In this document: positions 27,001-39,000 of the stretch, piece after piece
Numbering within the stretch: the first letter of the stretch is position 1
Layout: every line of letters begins with the position of its first letter
Source: Hydractinia symbiolongicarpus
Lineage: Eukaryota > Cnidaria > Hydrozoa > Anthoathecata > Hydractiniidae
Direction of reading: 5' to 3'
Length of the DNA stretch: 64,000 nt
Assembly: GCF_029227915.1 (NCBI RefSeq)
Contig: NC_079879.1
Location: forward strand, 16,556,001-16,620,000
Position numbers and translations under genes: made by a program
Notes under the pieces: generated by a model
What the model was told of the DNA's origin: nothing
The model's database searches: none
Seen by the model: the letters and a program-made list of their open reading frames with translations, nothing else

Positions 27001-30000
27001 GTTTTAAAGACCATAACTAAAAAGTAGCGTTCGTTGAAGATGAACAAGCAGGAAAGCTTGAACGTCATTAAATAATATTGTTACCTCTGATGATTATTTA
27101 AAGGACTGAGACAGCAAATTTGTACTTTATATACTTTTATGCTCAACTAGGTAAACTTTTATTTTTTAGCAGACGCTACCTTTAACCAATAAGGAAAAAA
27201 TTACAGCTCTTTGCACGCTATTTCAGCCAATAAGAGAAAAAATATCAGCTTTTTGCACTGTAGAATTAAAATAATAAAAAATTGAACTCGTTTCTTGGTA
27301 GTAAGTAGATTAGCCAATCACAGTGTGATAATCAATAAAAACAGATAAATCAATTTTTAAGTATGCGGCAGCAGTTTAGAACTATATGCTAGTAATAATA
27401 TTATAGACCTCGTGCTGTAACATCCGAAAAGTAAACAAATAACGCAATCTTTTTAGCTACATCAAAGGAAAACCAACACATCCACTTTGCTGGTGACACA
27501 GTTTAAGTATTAATATAACAGATCACATTTTGATTTTTATTGGTAAAATTACTAACTACAAAATTTTACCCCTGCAAAATGTATTAAACTATTTTTTTTT
27601 CAAATCTGCGTTTTAAAGTTTTTCACGTGAATTCTTCATAGACTAACCGCAAAAAATATTACCAAAATTTTTTGATTTTAGTACTATGAAAGTCTCTTCC
27701 CTTAATTTCCGTGGTACACAAATTTCTAACAAAAATTCCCTGTGATTTTAAAACCCTCCTGGTACATTTAAATTGTCATACAATACTATTCCCAGCTTAC
27801 CCAATTGCTTCATTTTGTCAAATGGTTTGCTTTAGCCAATTAAAAACATGAACTTTCGTTTTGTAAAATACAAAATATAGTATTTCTAGGATATATATGC
27901 TTTTGTAGAATATTGTCGAAAATATAATTCAAGACCTATGGTGTATTAATAAAAGAGACTAGTTGTTATCATAAAACAGTTTGTTGTTAATTTCAAAAAA
28001 AAAGCCTGAAATTTATTAAACTTTTTTAAACGAATAAACAGCAATAAAAGTAATTGGACAGAAGCACATAACATAATCGATGTATTTCTAACATCATTTT
28101 CAAATAGTTCTTGTACCAATGCGTAAGTTATATTCATGCATTGTAAGATAAAAATAAACAAAAACATGACGCTCACTAAAACTAAATAAAAAAACTTTAA
28201 TCAAGCAATAACAAATGGAAGGGACTATGGAAAAATGATTTTCTTAAGGTCTATAACATGTTAGACCAAATGGGCCACTTTATTTTAAAGTTACTTAATC
28301 GAGATAGACCCAACACCTTATTATATTACATGACTCAAAATGAATAAGAGTAATATTTGACATATACCAGCGTAACTTAACCATTGGTGAATATTATAGT
28401 TAAAGTATATGTACCTTTAGTCATTCCTCGAAACCACAAACGTTTTTAAAGTTCTATTTACTTTTTCTTTGAAACATAAATTTAAGGTAGTTAAATGTAA
28501 ATATGAAAGGGAAAATATGTAACCAAGGTTTTAAACCTATACGGTTTAAGCCATAAAATAAAAGTACCTCTGAATGCCTTATGCCAACATAAGAGTTACT
28601 TTTGGTAGCTCAAAACCTTAAAATAATTATATTTAAGTTTGGTATGTTGCTTAAAGTCTGTTAAAGTTAATACTAAAATATTATCAAACATAAAATGAAT
28701 CAGACGAAAGAAAGAAAAAGCTATTAATGAGAGAGGAGTTGTAGATACTGCTTGTAGCTAATATGCCGTTATACTGACAATTAGTTAAAAAGCCTTATTT
28801 TCAAAGAAACTTGCACTACATGACCCTATCATTTTGTCTCACAGACGGACAGACAACAGTCCACTGCTGATGTCATTGTTGTCACAGATGTAAATGTCTG
28901 TTATGGTTCTGGTACAAATACCTTAGATTATGATGTCAAATCCTTTTTTTTAGTCCATCACATGACTATCACGAAGAGCAAAGATCTTTATTAAAGAAAT
29001 TATGTCGAAGTGCTTCATTTATGAATCCCAACTGTGTTCAAAATTTTATCAACTATCTTCAAATTAATGACAAATGTAACTCGTTTTTGTCAAACGGCTG
29101 GTATGTAGTTGAATTTTTTTACAATTCTGCCAAGAAATGTCTTGACTGTGATCTTGTTGGTCGCACTAGCCAGTTCAGTTTACCAAAATATTGTAGATCC
29201 CTCGAATGTGTCGAAATCAGTTTTTTTAGAAAAGATCTTTTTGGCCCAAAAATGGCAAAACAGTCCAAAACATACAACTTTGAAAACATTTCTCACGGTT
29301 GGGTCATTAGTTTGTTTTGCCCAATGACAGGGAACAATAGACCCTGGAATGTCACGAAGTTTATTGGATCAATATTTTCCCTGATTTTTCACAAAATGAT
29401 TCAAAACGGTTAAAAAACCGGATTTCCAAACTTTTCTGAGGATTTGATTATTTGTTTTTTATGATGTTTTAAATCAAGGTAGGTCCATCGAAATTTTGGT
29501 TGCTATGCAACATGCTAACCGAAGCGATGTAAAGCTAATTTTTGTTTAACTGTAGTGACCAAACATTTGTACTGAACGAGTCTGTTGAAGTTTTGAGGGA
29601 AAGACAATCATATAAGTGGTCCATGAATATGTGAGTAAAGTTTTTATCCGACTTTCTTTTCTTTTTTTTTGAAGAAAGTTGTAACAATTAATTGTTGTGG
29701 TACTCGTTTCTTCGATATATTAAACATTTAAAAGAAAAATATAGCTAAACTGAGCACATTTTTATTTTGTTAAATTAATTATATATTTCTAATAAGTTGA
29801 ACCTCCTGTGAGATAGGGTAAGATTAGGTTGGACGATCTTTATTTAAGTCAATAGGTACAATTTCTAAAATATGAGTTTAAGAAGTAACCATTTCCCCAC
29901 TTCAACCTCATAAAATAGACCAGATTGGTTAGGCTATCAATTGCTTATGGAGGATTTAATTGCCTCGTTTAGCACAGAAGGTTTCAAATGCTTATGTTAT

Positions 30001-33000
30001 CCATGACCAAATCGAAAAAAGTTGGTCAGCCTGTAGTGAAGCTGACCGAAAAAATTGAGCAAGAAGGTTCTTTCAAACCAAATGCAAAAACCCACAATGG
30101 GATGTGTCACTTACCCCATGAAGGACATGGATGATTATTTTTCTCTTGAGTTCTCTGTATTTTCAGTAGGTTGTTATTTAAATTTAGGTAAAATGACCAA
30201 TATTTCTAGGGAGATATTGAGGTCAAAGCTTTCTGAAGTGCACCTAATAACAATGTATTTAATAAAGCACCAGATCTGAACCATTCTTAAGAATACAATT
30301 ATTTATTATATTTCTGTGTTTCTATTTAATCGAAGTTGCGTAAAGTTTTTTTGTTAAAGGATATTTATACCTATATATGGATGTGCAACATGTACTAAGC
30401 GCTCGTTCTGGAGTAACATTCAATTTCGAACTTTCACTGGGAACATTTACGACATACTGCATACCGGTACTAAAGCGCTCTACCGAAATGTGTGGCACAG
30501 TTTACGGTTTTTATTACTTGCTACACCTGGTGTTCAACGCTGGGTAACACTTTTAAGTGTAGGATGATTGTTACAGCTCTAACAGGATAAAACTCGTTTT
30601 ACCTTAAAAAAGTACCCAGCCATGATTTCACAATGATTAAAGTGTTTATTTGATTTTAATGTTTTAAGATTTTTACAGACATTGCGAGATGTGATGCTAT
30701 ACAATCAGTTAATAATGCACGCTTTTAAAAAAAACAAGAAATTTGATGAAGCCTTTTAGGTGTTCCTGTTTTTTCACATGTTGGAATTTGTTCATATTCT
30801 GTTCTTATAATTTTGAGCATTTTTATATTTCCTCTTTTGCACCCTAAAATCGTTCTGGCAAAATTGCTATAAGTGAATCCTTCAGGAATCTCCTGCAAAA
30901 ATGTGAAATCTCAGCATTGTTATTGCTCTTCTTTCGTGTTTGTTTTTCAGCAATTCCCGACTTCGTTGTCTTTATAAAAAAAAGTCTACCAGGCTACATG
31001 TTGATTTTTTATGAAATTAAATTACGAGAGTTAAGGCTAAGAACATAACACAAGTTGAATTGTAATTTATTTTGAGCTGTGTGGTTGTGATTTATTTTAA
31101 GTATACTCGAAACTGATTGTCCTTGCTTTTACCAACGAAATTAGTTGACCTTTTAGAACACGTTAAAGACGTATCTCTAAATAACTTGTAGAGGAAAAAA
31201 ATTTTAGTATAAACCCGATTTACACTTTTTCGTAGCGACATTTAAAGTGTAAGTCTGACACACAAATCGTATTTGCGACTTAAGGCAATTGTCAATACGC
31301 AAGGCGTTTGCTTGTTAGAAATCTAGAACAACCATTATGTTCTTTTTCATCCACTGTGTAATAAAAAATCTGCACAACCCTTTCTTTTTATATTAGGGTA
31401 GGAGTTGGCATAAAACACTTCCGCTCCAACCAGCAGAAGCAAGCCATGAAATGTTTCGATCAAGCGCTGACATTTTATCCAAACAATGTGGAGGGCTATG
31501 TTGCACGTGGCGCCCTGTAAGTGACATTTTGTGTTGTGAACCAGTGCGCGGCATACAAGGACAATTTTTTCTCATAAAATGTGATCAATTGCTAAACGAA
31601 ACCAAATACGATGTGTGCTGATCAGCTTATCTAATCGCCACTGGACTGCGTTAAAAACAGTTTGCTCCATCGTTTAGAAAAGCCAATCGCAATGAACTGA
31701 AAAATGCCGCTGAAGACTTCCGTCAAGCATTGAAGTTGAATTCAAATCATCAGAACGGAAAAAAATACCTGATTGAGACTTTGTCTACTTTAGCTAAAGG
31801 GTGAGAGTTTTTGAATGTATTGTTTTTGATACTTATTATGTTTCTTTTTCTCATCCCCTCTTGCGTATTTGAATACACCAATTCAACCTTTTTTGATTAC
31901 GTAATCTCGGTCTCGGCCTGAACTCCATAAGTGGGGGTCAAAATGAATGAGGCCCGCAATTTAACTTGGGACAACGAAGTATAAACATCAGATATTCAAT
32001 AAATAGAAAGTAAGAAAAATGGATTATGACTTAATAGAAAAAATGAAAAGGAACTTGTACCACGAGTGTTTTTGGCTATGGAGAATAACATACAGCCTGT
32101 AAAAACTGCAGCAGAAGTAGAGCATCAGCTTAGTATTGAATACAAGCAGAATTGACGGCTTAACTATTCCTGATCCCTATAAAATCCAACATGAGTCGTT
32201 AAATGAAGATGAAGGAATATCATTTTGGCCAATGCTTATGTACCCAGATATTTTTAATTATCTTATGTTTTACCCAGCAGAATTAGGAAGCAAACATTGG
32301 AATGATTATAAAAATTCCAAAGCATACAGCTATTTCAAAAGTGGCTGGCTAAAACCTTTACTATACCATGAGCTGTCAGGAAGCAAGTTTTGTTTATTCA
32401 AAGGGGAATGTCGCAAATTTCAGTCAATCCATGATCCTTATCATGAATTGTGGTTGGTGATTAAGAGAAAAAAAATGTCAAAATCAGAACCTGTCACTGC
32501 ACATGTATGGCAGGAATGGGTCAAAGCTGTAACCATGTTGCAGCTGCAATGTATAGAATTGAGACAGCTCTACGTTTAGGATTGACAAAACCATTGTATA
32601 CGAGTAAAGCGGATGAATGCTTACCAAGTCGTCAAGACGTCGCTCCAACAAAAATAAAAAACTTGGACTTTTCACGTGAAATATTTGCACACCCGGGTAA
32701 GCAAAAAAGGCCACTGGTGCACACAACTAAAGATAAGTATAACCCTCTTGCCTAAACCCATTTAAAGCAATTAACTTTAAATGATATTGTCACCGCTATT
32801 GAAGATGTTGTACCGGAGAGTATTCTATTTACTACAGTTCCAAAACCCGAAGTTGACTTTTTTCGTGAATCACTTGAGACAGTGAATGAGCAAATGAAGC
32901 CACAAGATTTAATCAACATAGATGACATAATTCTTATGTCATCAAATAAATCAGAATTTAACCATATCAAAAACATGGTTAAAAGGAGTCAGTCAAAAAT

Positions 33001-36000
33001 AACACGTGGATTTTATTTCGAAGCTCATGATGTGTTATCTAAAATGAGGCGAGTGGCCAAGGGTGGCGGTGGATATATCGATATGTGGGCACTTAACCTA
33101 GAAGTTTCTGGTTTAATATTTGCGGACCCCAACATACTTTAGTACGGTCGTACAATGGAAAGCGATACTGTGAATACATTTTACAGCATATTCAAATCAG
33201 ATCATAAGGATTTGGTATTTTCCGAATGTGGTTTGTATTTGGACAGTGAGATACCATTTATGGAAGTCCAGACAGAATAATTAGTTGTTCTTGCTGTCCT
33301 CAACCATGCTTAGAAATTAAGTGCTCTTATTCAATTAATCATATCGCCAACTGCCCCAGATGCAAATTTACCATATTTGGTTAAAGATGAAAATGGAGTG
33401 CATACTTAAAAAACGCAAATTCTTTACGCAGTGTCAGATACAAATGTCTGTAACTGGACTAAAATTTTCTTACTTTGTTGTATGGACACCACATGGAATA
33501 GTTGTTGACAAAATTGTTTTTGATGAGAATTTATGATGTGATTGGAGAGAAAAGCTGATAGAGTACTATAATAATTTTTATTTTAAAAGTGTTTTTAACG
33601 AGTCTTGAAAACGTGTTTTTAATGAACCTTAAACTTGTAAAGAAAAATTTTAAAAGAGAAGATAATGTAAACATGTTATGTTTTTTTCTTCAATTACGTC
33701 TGCTATATATCTAAAATTAACGCGCCGAAACCCAAAGATGTAACAACAATGTTTACATTCTCCAGAAATTTGATTGGTTAAAATAAAACTATTCTGCAAA
33801 TTGATTGGCTATTGCTTCTGCTTCCGTTTTTAACGCCGGGTTCGGGCTGTAAATAATCGTGCACGTGTCAGTTCTCACTGTTTACATTTTTTAGCTAGCA
33901 GATTGGTTAAATTTCAATTGTTATAGCATTTCATTGGCGTTTAATATACAGCTTTTGGTGTATCCTCATAAAGGTAGCACCACTTGATTAACTTTTGCTT
34001 TGCTAAAACAGTACCGGATGAATAAACATATCATTAAATAAAAAAAGCTAGGATTGTTTTTGATTTCCACCAGCGAAGGCGGAATCTTTAAAATCGCCTG
34101 AGGAGATAGAGAAATAGAAAGATAGAGACAGCGCAGCTAAGCTGGACGCCCGAAACTTATCCAGGCTAAAGCCTAAATTCTCGTTTTGACAGATTTTTTT
34201 CTGAGAACGAGGCTAAAATGAGTTTTAAGCCAATAAGAATCCTAACCGTGCAACAAATTGTTTTATCCAATGAACAATACTTTATTTTAAAGTTTATATG
34301 CTATCGAAAGTTAAAGCTCGTGCAGCGTAGCATAATGAAGATCGTCTTATAAAGGCCGTTTTCCACTCGGCGGAAATTCCCGAGCGGGCAGGAAATTTCC
34401 GCCCGCGCGTTTCTCAGTTTCAATTTCCATTGAGCGGGAAATTTTGAGCACGGCAATGAATATGAACAAATATGGCTGCTATAAACAAAAAAATCTTGAT
34501 TTTGATCATTTTAAGAAGAAGATTTCGAGGAAGAATTGGAAAATACAAAAAAAGTATGTGGGTTAGGCAGTTATTCAAGGACCGTGCGAGAAGAGGAGAA
34601 TTCAACATTTTGGTGAAGGATATGATGTTTGATCATTTTTACTTTTTTCAAACCTTCCGGATGCATCCCCACATTTAGAAACTTTGATTTCTTGGGTTGG
34701 ACCTTTCATTAAAAAATCGTCATTTAGAAGAGAAACAACCTCTCCATCCGAGCGACTGTGTTTAACATTACGTTATTTAGCCACGGGAGATGCTCAAATT
34801 TCACTTGCCACTCGATTTCGGATAAGTCCAGCGACTGTTGGGAGAATTATCAGAGAAACCTGTCAGGTTTTATGGAATGTCTTGTCAGAAAAAGGTTATC
34901 TTGATGTTCCGAACTCAAAGGAAAAATGGTTAAAAATAGCTAATGATTTTAGAGATACGTGGAACTTTCCGAACTGCATTGGTGCAATTGATGGGAAACA
35001 CGTCGTTATACAAGCTCCTCCGAGAAGCGGGTCCATGTTTTACAATTATAAAAAAACATATAGCATCGTGTTGCTCGCTGTGTGTAATGCGAACTATGAA
35101 TTCACACTGGTTGATGTAGGAGAATATGGTAGACAGAGTGATAGCGGAGTTTACACTAGCAGCAACTTAGGACACGCAATTGATAATAATTTACTTAACA
35201 TACCAACGCCAAGAGCGATACCAGGCTACCACTCTAATAAAATGTTCCCGTTCACCTTTGTTGCTGATGAAGCATTCGCACTGAAAACATTCATGATGCG
35301 ACCATTCCCACGCAGAAATGTCCTCGACTCATCAGAAACAATTTTCAACTATCGTTTGTCACGTGCAAGGAGAGTGATAGAAAATTCATTCGGAATTTTA
35401 GCAAGTCGTTTTCGAATTTTTCGAAGACCGATAATTGCGAACGCTGACAACGTAAAGTTCATCACAAAAGCTGCAATAGCGCTTCACAATTTTCTCATGA
35501 AATCACAATCAGCTACTCATACGTATTGTCCACCTGAGCTAGTTGATCAGGAAACTATGAGATTTACAAGGCCTGGTCAGTGGCGATCAGACATAACTAA
35601 TGGTGGGGCCCTGACACATTTAGTATCACAGGGGTCTCACAACTTCACCAGGGATGCAAAAACAGTGCGTGAAGATTTCAAAGTATACTTCAATTCAATT
35701 GATGGTGCTGTAGGTTGGCAAGAAGAAATGGTAAATAGCACAACAAATCCTTTCGATGAAGAATATTGAACATGAATACAATATGCAGCTATAGTAAATT
35801 AATATATACTGGTATATAATATATAACATTTGTGTGAGTTGCAAAATATGAAGAAAAAAAAAATTCATTTAAAAGCTGTTTTTTTGCGTATGTCTGTGTG
35901 TGTATGGTCCTTGTACCTGAGTAGCCCAGTGCAAAAAAGCGTTGTAATGTTCGATTTCAGATGGCGAACCTAATTTTGTTTTGAAAGTCCGTTAAACTTA

Positions 36001-39000
36001 CACTACCTACTTGAATTGAACCTATTGGTACTCAGGACTTTCAAAATTTCTTGACTACAAAGTCAAACTGACCTACTTTTCTGCAGGTCACGAAAAATGG
36101 AAGATTGAGCTTGCTCAAAATCAAAAAAAGAAATTACACATTGGCACATACTCATTAATTTCCAGAAGTACAACTTCATAGTTGACCACCTTTATTCATA
36201 TATACAACTAATCATGTTTTAGAACAGTCGAAGACAGCTTTTTATGTGCAAAGAATGCAAAGGGATAGTTCCCCTGAAGTTAAAACTAAGGTTTGTAAAA
36301 ATTTGGGAGTGCCACAATTTCATGCATGGATTTTAAGTTACTTTTTTTTAAATTTAAACCGAAGTGGTGGTACTTCCAAACATTGACTCATTTTAGTTCA
36401 AAATCTACATCTGTAGGTCTTCCCCAAACTCTATTTTGAAAAGAACCTCTTCAATTTTCAATCTTGCTTGTCTGTTTTTCACAGCTGGGAGACTTTTCAA
36501 AACAGGAATCAAACTCATGCAAAACAAATGATCAGCATCATTTTTTTCTTCTCTGACATTGGTTGGTGTTGGCTCGACAGGTTTACTGATGTTGCTGCAC
36601 ACAGCACTGACATCTTTCAAAGAATTGATCAACATCACATCGACATCTGAGGCCAATTTTTTCTTTCGTTTTGTTGCAGTTGATGTTGGCTTGTAATACG
36701 GTTCAGTTCGTGATGATGTTCTGGATGTTATCGAAGAAGTTTCATCATCATCCGATTCAATTGACCTTCTTTTCGACACCTCTGGACTAGTTAAAGAATC
36801 ATCAATTGACTGTCTATTTGAATGCTGTGAGATTGGAAGTGACATCTCTGAGCTGGCTAAAGAATCATCCACATTACTATCACTTTCGTTTGATGACACT
36901 GCACTTCTGAGAAAACTAAGAGCCTCAAAATTTCTACATTTTGCGAGCTTTGATACAGCTGCACCGGATCTCGTTTGTTCTTCTCGTTTATGCATACAAC
37001 GGCTATAACTGTCTCGAATAAGTTTCCACTTGTTCTTCAAAACATCAACTGAAGTGAAGTAAATAAAAATAGATATGCAACATTTGTTGTATATAAAGTA
37101 AATCACAAAAACAACTTTATTCATTCAAAAACACATATTATGTATACTGTATTCAAGATGACCAGGGAAATATATGTATACAAACACACTAATTACTTGA
37201 TGTATGAAAACAAACTGTCACAGTGAAGCCAGGTGGATAGAAAAGTTCAAAAGTATGGGATTACCTGTAAAAGCTCCATTTAACGATGCCGAAATTATCT
37301 CCCAGGCTTTTTTCTTTTTAATTTGCTCACGGTACACGTTCAGCTTTGTATTCCATAAACATGGATATTGCCGTACTAGTTCGATTAATACTTCAGGATA
37401 TACCACTGATGCTCTTACTCTTGTAGAAAGATTATTTGGTGCTACAGCAGTATGTTGTTGAGATTGGTGTCGTTGTTGTTGCAGCAGAGTTTCACCATCG
37501 ACAACATTTTGGGCCTCTCTGCGTAATTGCTCAACATATCTCAAGTTGCTCTCTATCAAGTGGTCGGTTTCGACGCTGTTGTAGGAGCTTTCTTCTTGAA
37601 AAGCTGCATTATTGTTGCCATCTTCTTGTTGTTCATCAAGTTGCTGTTGTTGTTGCTGAAGTTGTTGTTGCTGAAGTTGTTGTTATTGTTGCTGCAGCAA
37701 CCAAGTTTGTTGTAAGCTGCTAGCTGTAGCTGCTCTGGGAATAAAAGCATTCCCCTCTTCTCGTCTCAGTTGTTGACGATCTTGCTGTTGTTGTTGTTGC
37801 TGCTTCTGCTGTTCGTAGAAACGTGTCACAGCATTTGGTAGAGATCCAGACGCCATTTTGAAGTTTCTTCTCCTCAGAGGTGAATTCTGATTGGTTAAAA
37901 AACAAATGTCTCTTTTGGCGGGCGGAAAAAGTTCAACATTTTGAACTTTCATTTTCGCCTTTTCGTAGACAATTTTTCCGCCGGAATTGTTTTTTTTTCG
38001 GCACATTTGCTGCAAATTTCCTGCCCGCTCGGGAATTTCCGCTGAGTGGAAAACGGCCTTAATGCGCCATCTTTGATGTTATTAACGTTTCCCTATAATA
38101 ATTACGTCATTTCCTTCTGTAAAATTTTGCAAGCACGTAGACTATACCTATATTCAGCAGAACTAATTAATTATTTATGAATTTTAGTTTAAAAAGGAGT
38201 TGTTGAGGCTGAGTATTTTTGCTGAAAGAAAATGTATTATAGCTATAAAATCGTGACAAGTGTGTTTTAAAAGAAAAGTTACCTTTCGTAACTGATTATG
38301 TAAAAAAATTGCTGCCACCTTTAAAGATATTTTCCAAGTTGTTTTTAAGAGAAAAAGAGAAAATAGATAAATTTTCAGCCTTGCCGTTGTTCTTATTTTG
38401 TTTTTATTGTTCATTATTTTTCAGGTTTATTATTTTTCTTTTAAAATTGTTCTTATAGAGAAATGAAGTTTATGTAAGTTAAGTTAGCTATGATTCACAG
38501 TCACAGTAATAATCAAAAATTGAATTTGAAAATTTTAGAATATTCAATGATTTTATTCCCCCATATTACTCAGTCCTCTTCAAAGTTCAGTACTTTTTCA
38601 GATGATTGCTAATGGCGGAAATCTTGCAGGGCTTCTTGTTTCTTTTTTAATAAGGACGGGCTTTAAATTACACCTTAAACAATTTCATCAGCATGCTGCA
38701 ACATAGTTATTGGTAATGTCTTTTTCAAAATCCTGTAAAATATTATTCGGTTTATCGCTCGTTCCACATGAATTCTAAGGCTTGCAACATTTTTAGTTTT
38801 ACGACGTTCTGCACTGGTCATTTGGCTCTTCCATCGTGCATCAGGAGGAACAACTAGCTTACAAAATCTCAATAATATTTGAATAATAATTCCTCTTGTA
38901 TTTGAAAGCCCCTATCTGCCATAACTTCATCGTCTCGCTCTAAAAGTTCATAAAAACCACTGTCCTTCGTTATAAATTTGTCACTTGAACGACCACCATA

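Larger units (their letters stand above)
34353..38059. mobile_element. PIF/Harbinger transposon, complete ends
   Basis: Terminal inverted repeats of about 45 bp (AGGCCGTTTTCCACTC at 34353, complement ending at 38059; nearly identical through GGAAATTCCCGAGCGGGC). A 3-bp direct TAA lies at each side (34350-34352 and 38060-38062), the usual TWA-type target duplication of this superfamily. It carries the standard two genes in convergent order: a DDE transposase (+) and a MADF/Myb-type DNA-binding partner (-). The well-kept TIRs and only two visible lesions suggest a recent insertion into the older ISL2EU. Confidence 0.92.

Noticed and set aside
29021-29413. 130-codon open frame as a stand-alone gene
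   Set aside because: Only its first third matches TTC14, and it ends at a good GTATGT donor at 29101 in phase with the next exon; the rest is intron read-through.
37436-37723. Plus-strand frames rich in Val/Leu/His
   Set aside because: They are the antisense of the Gln-rich part of the Harbinger MADF gene on minus.
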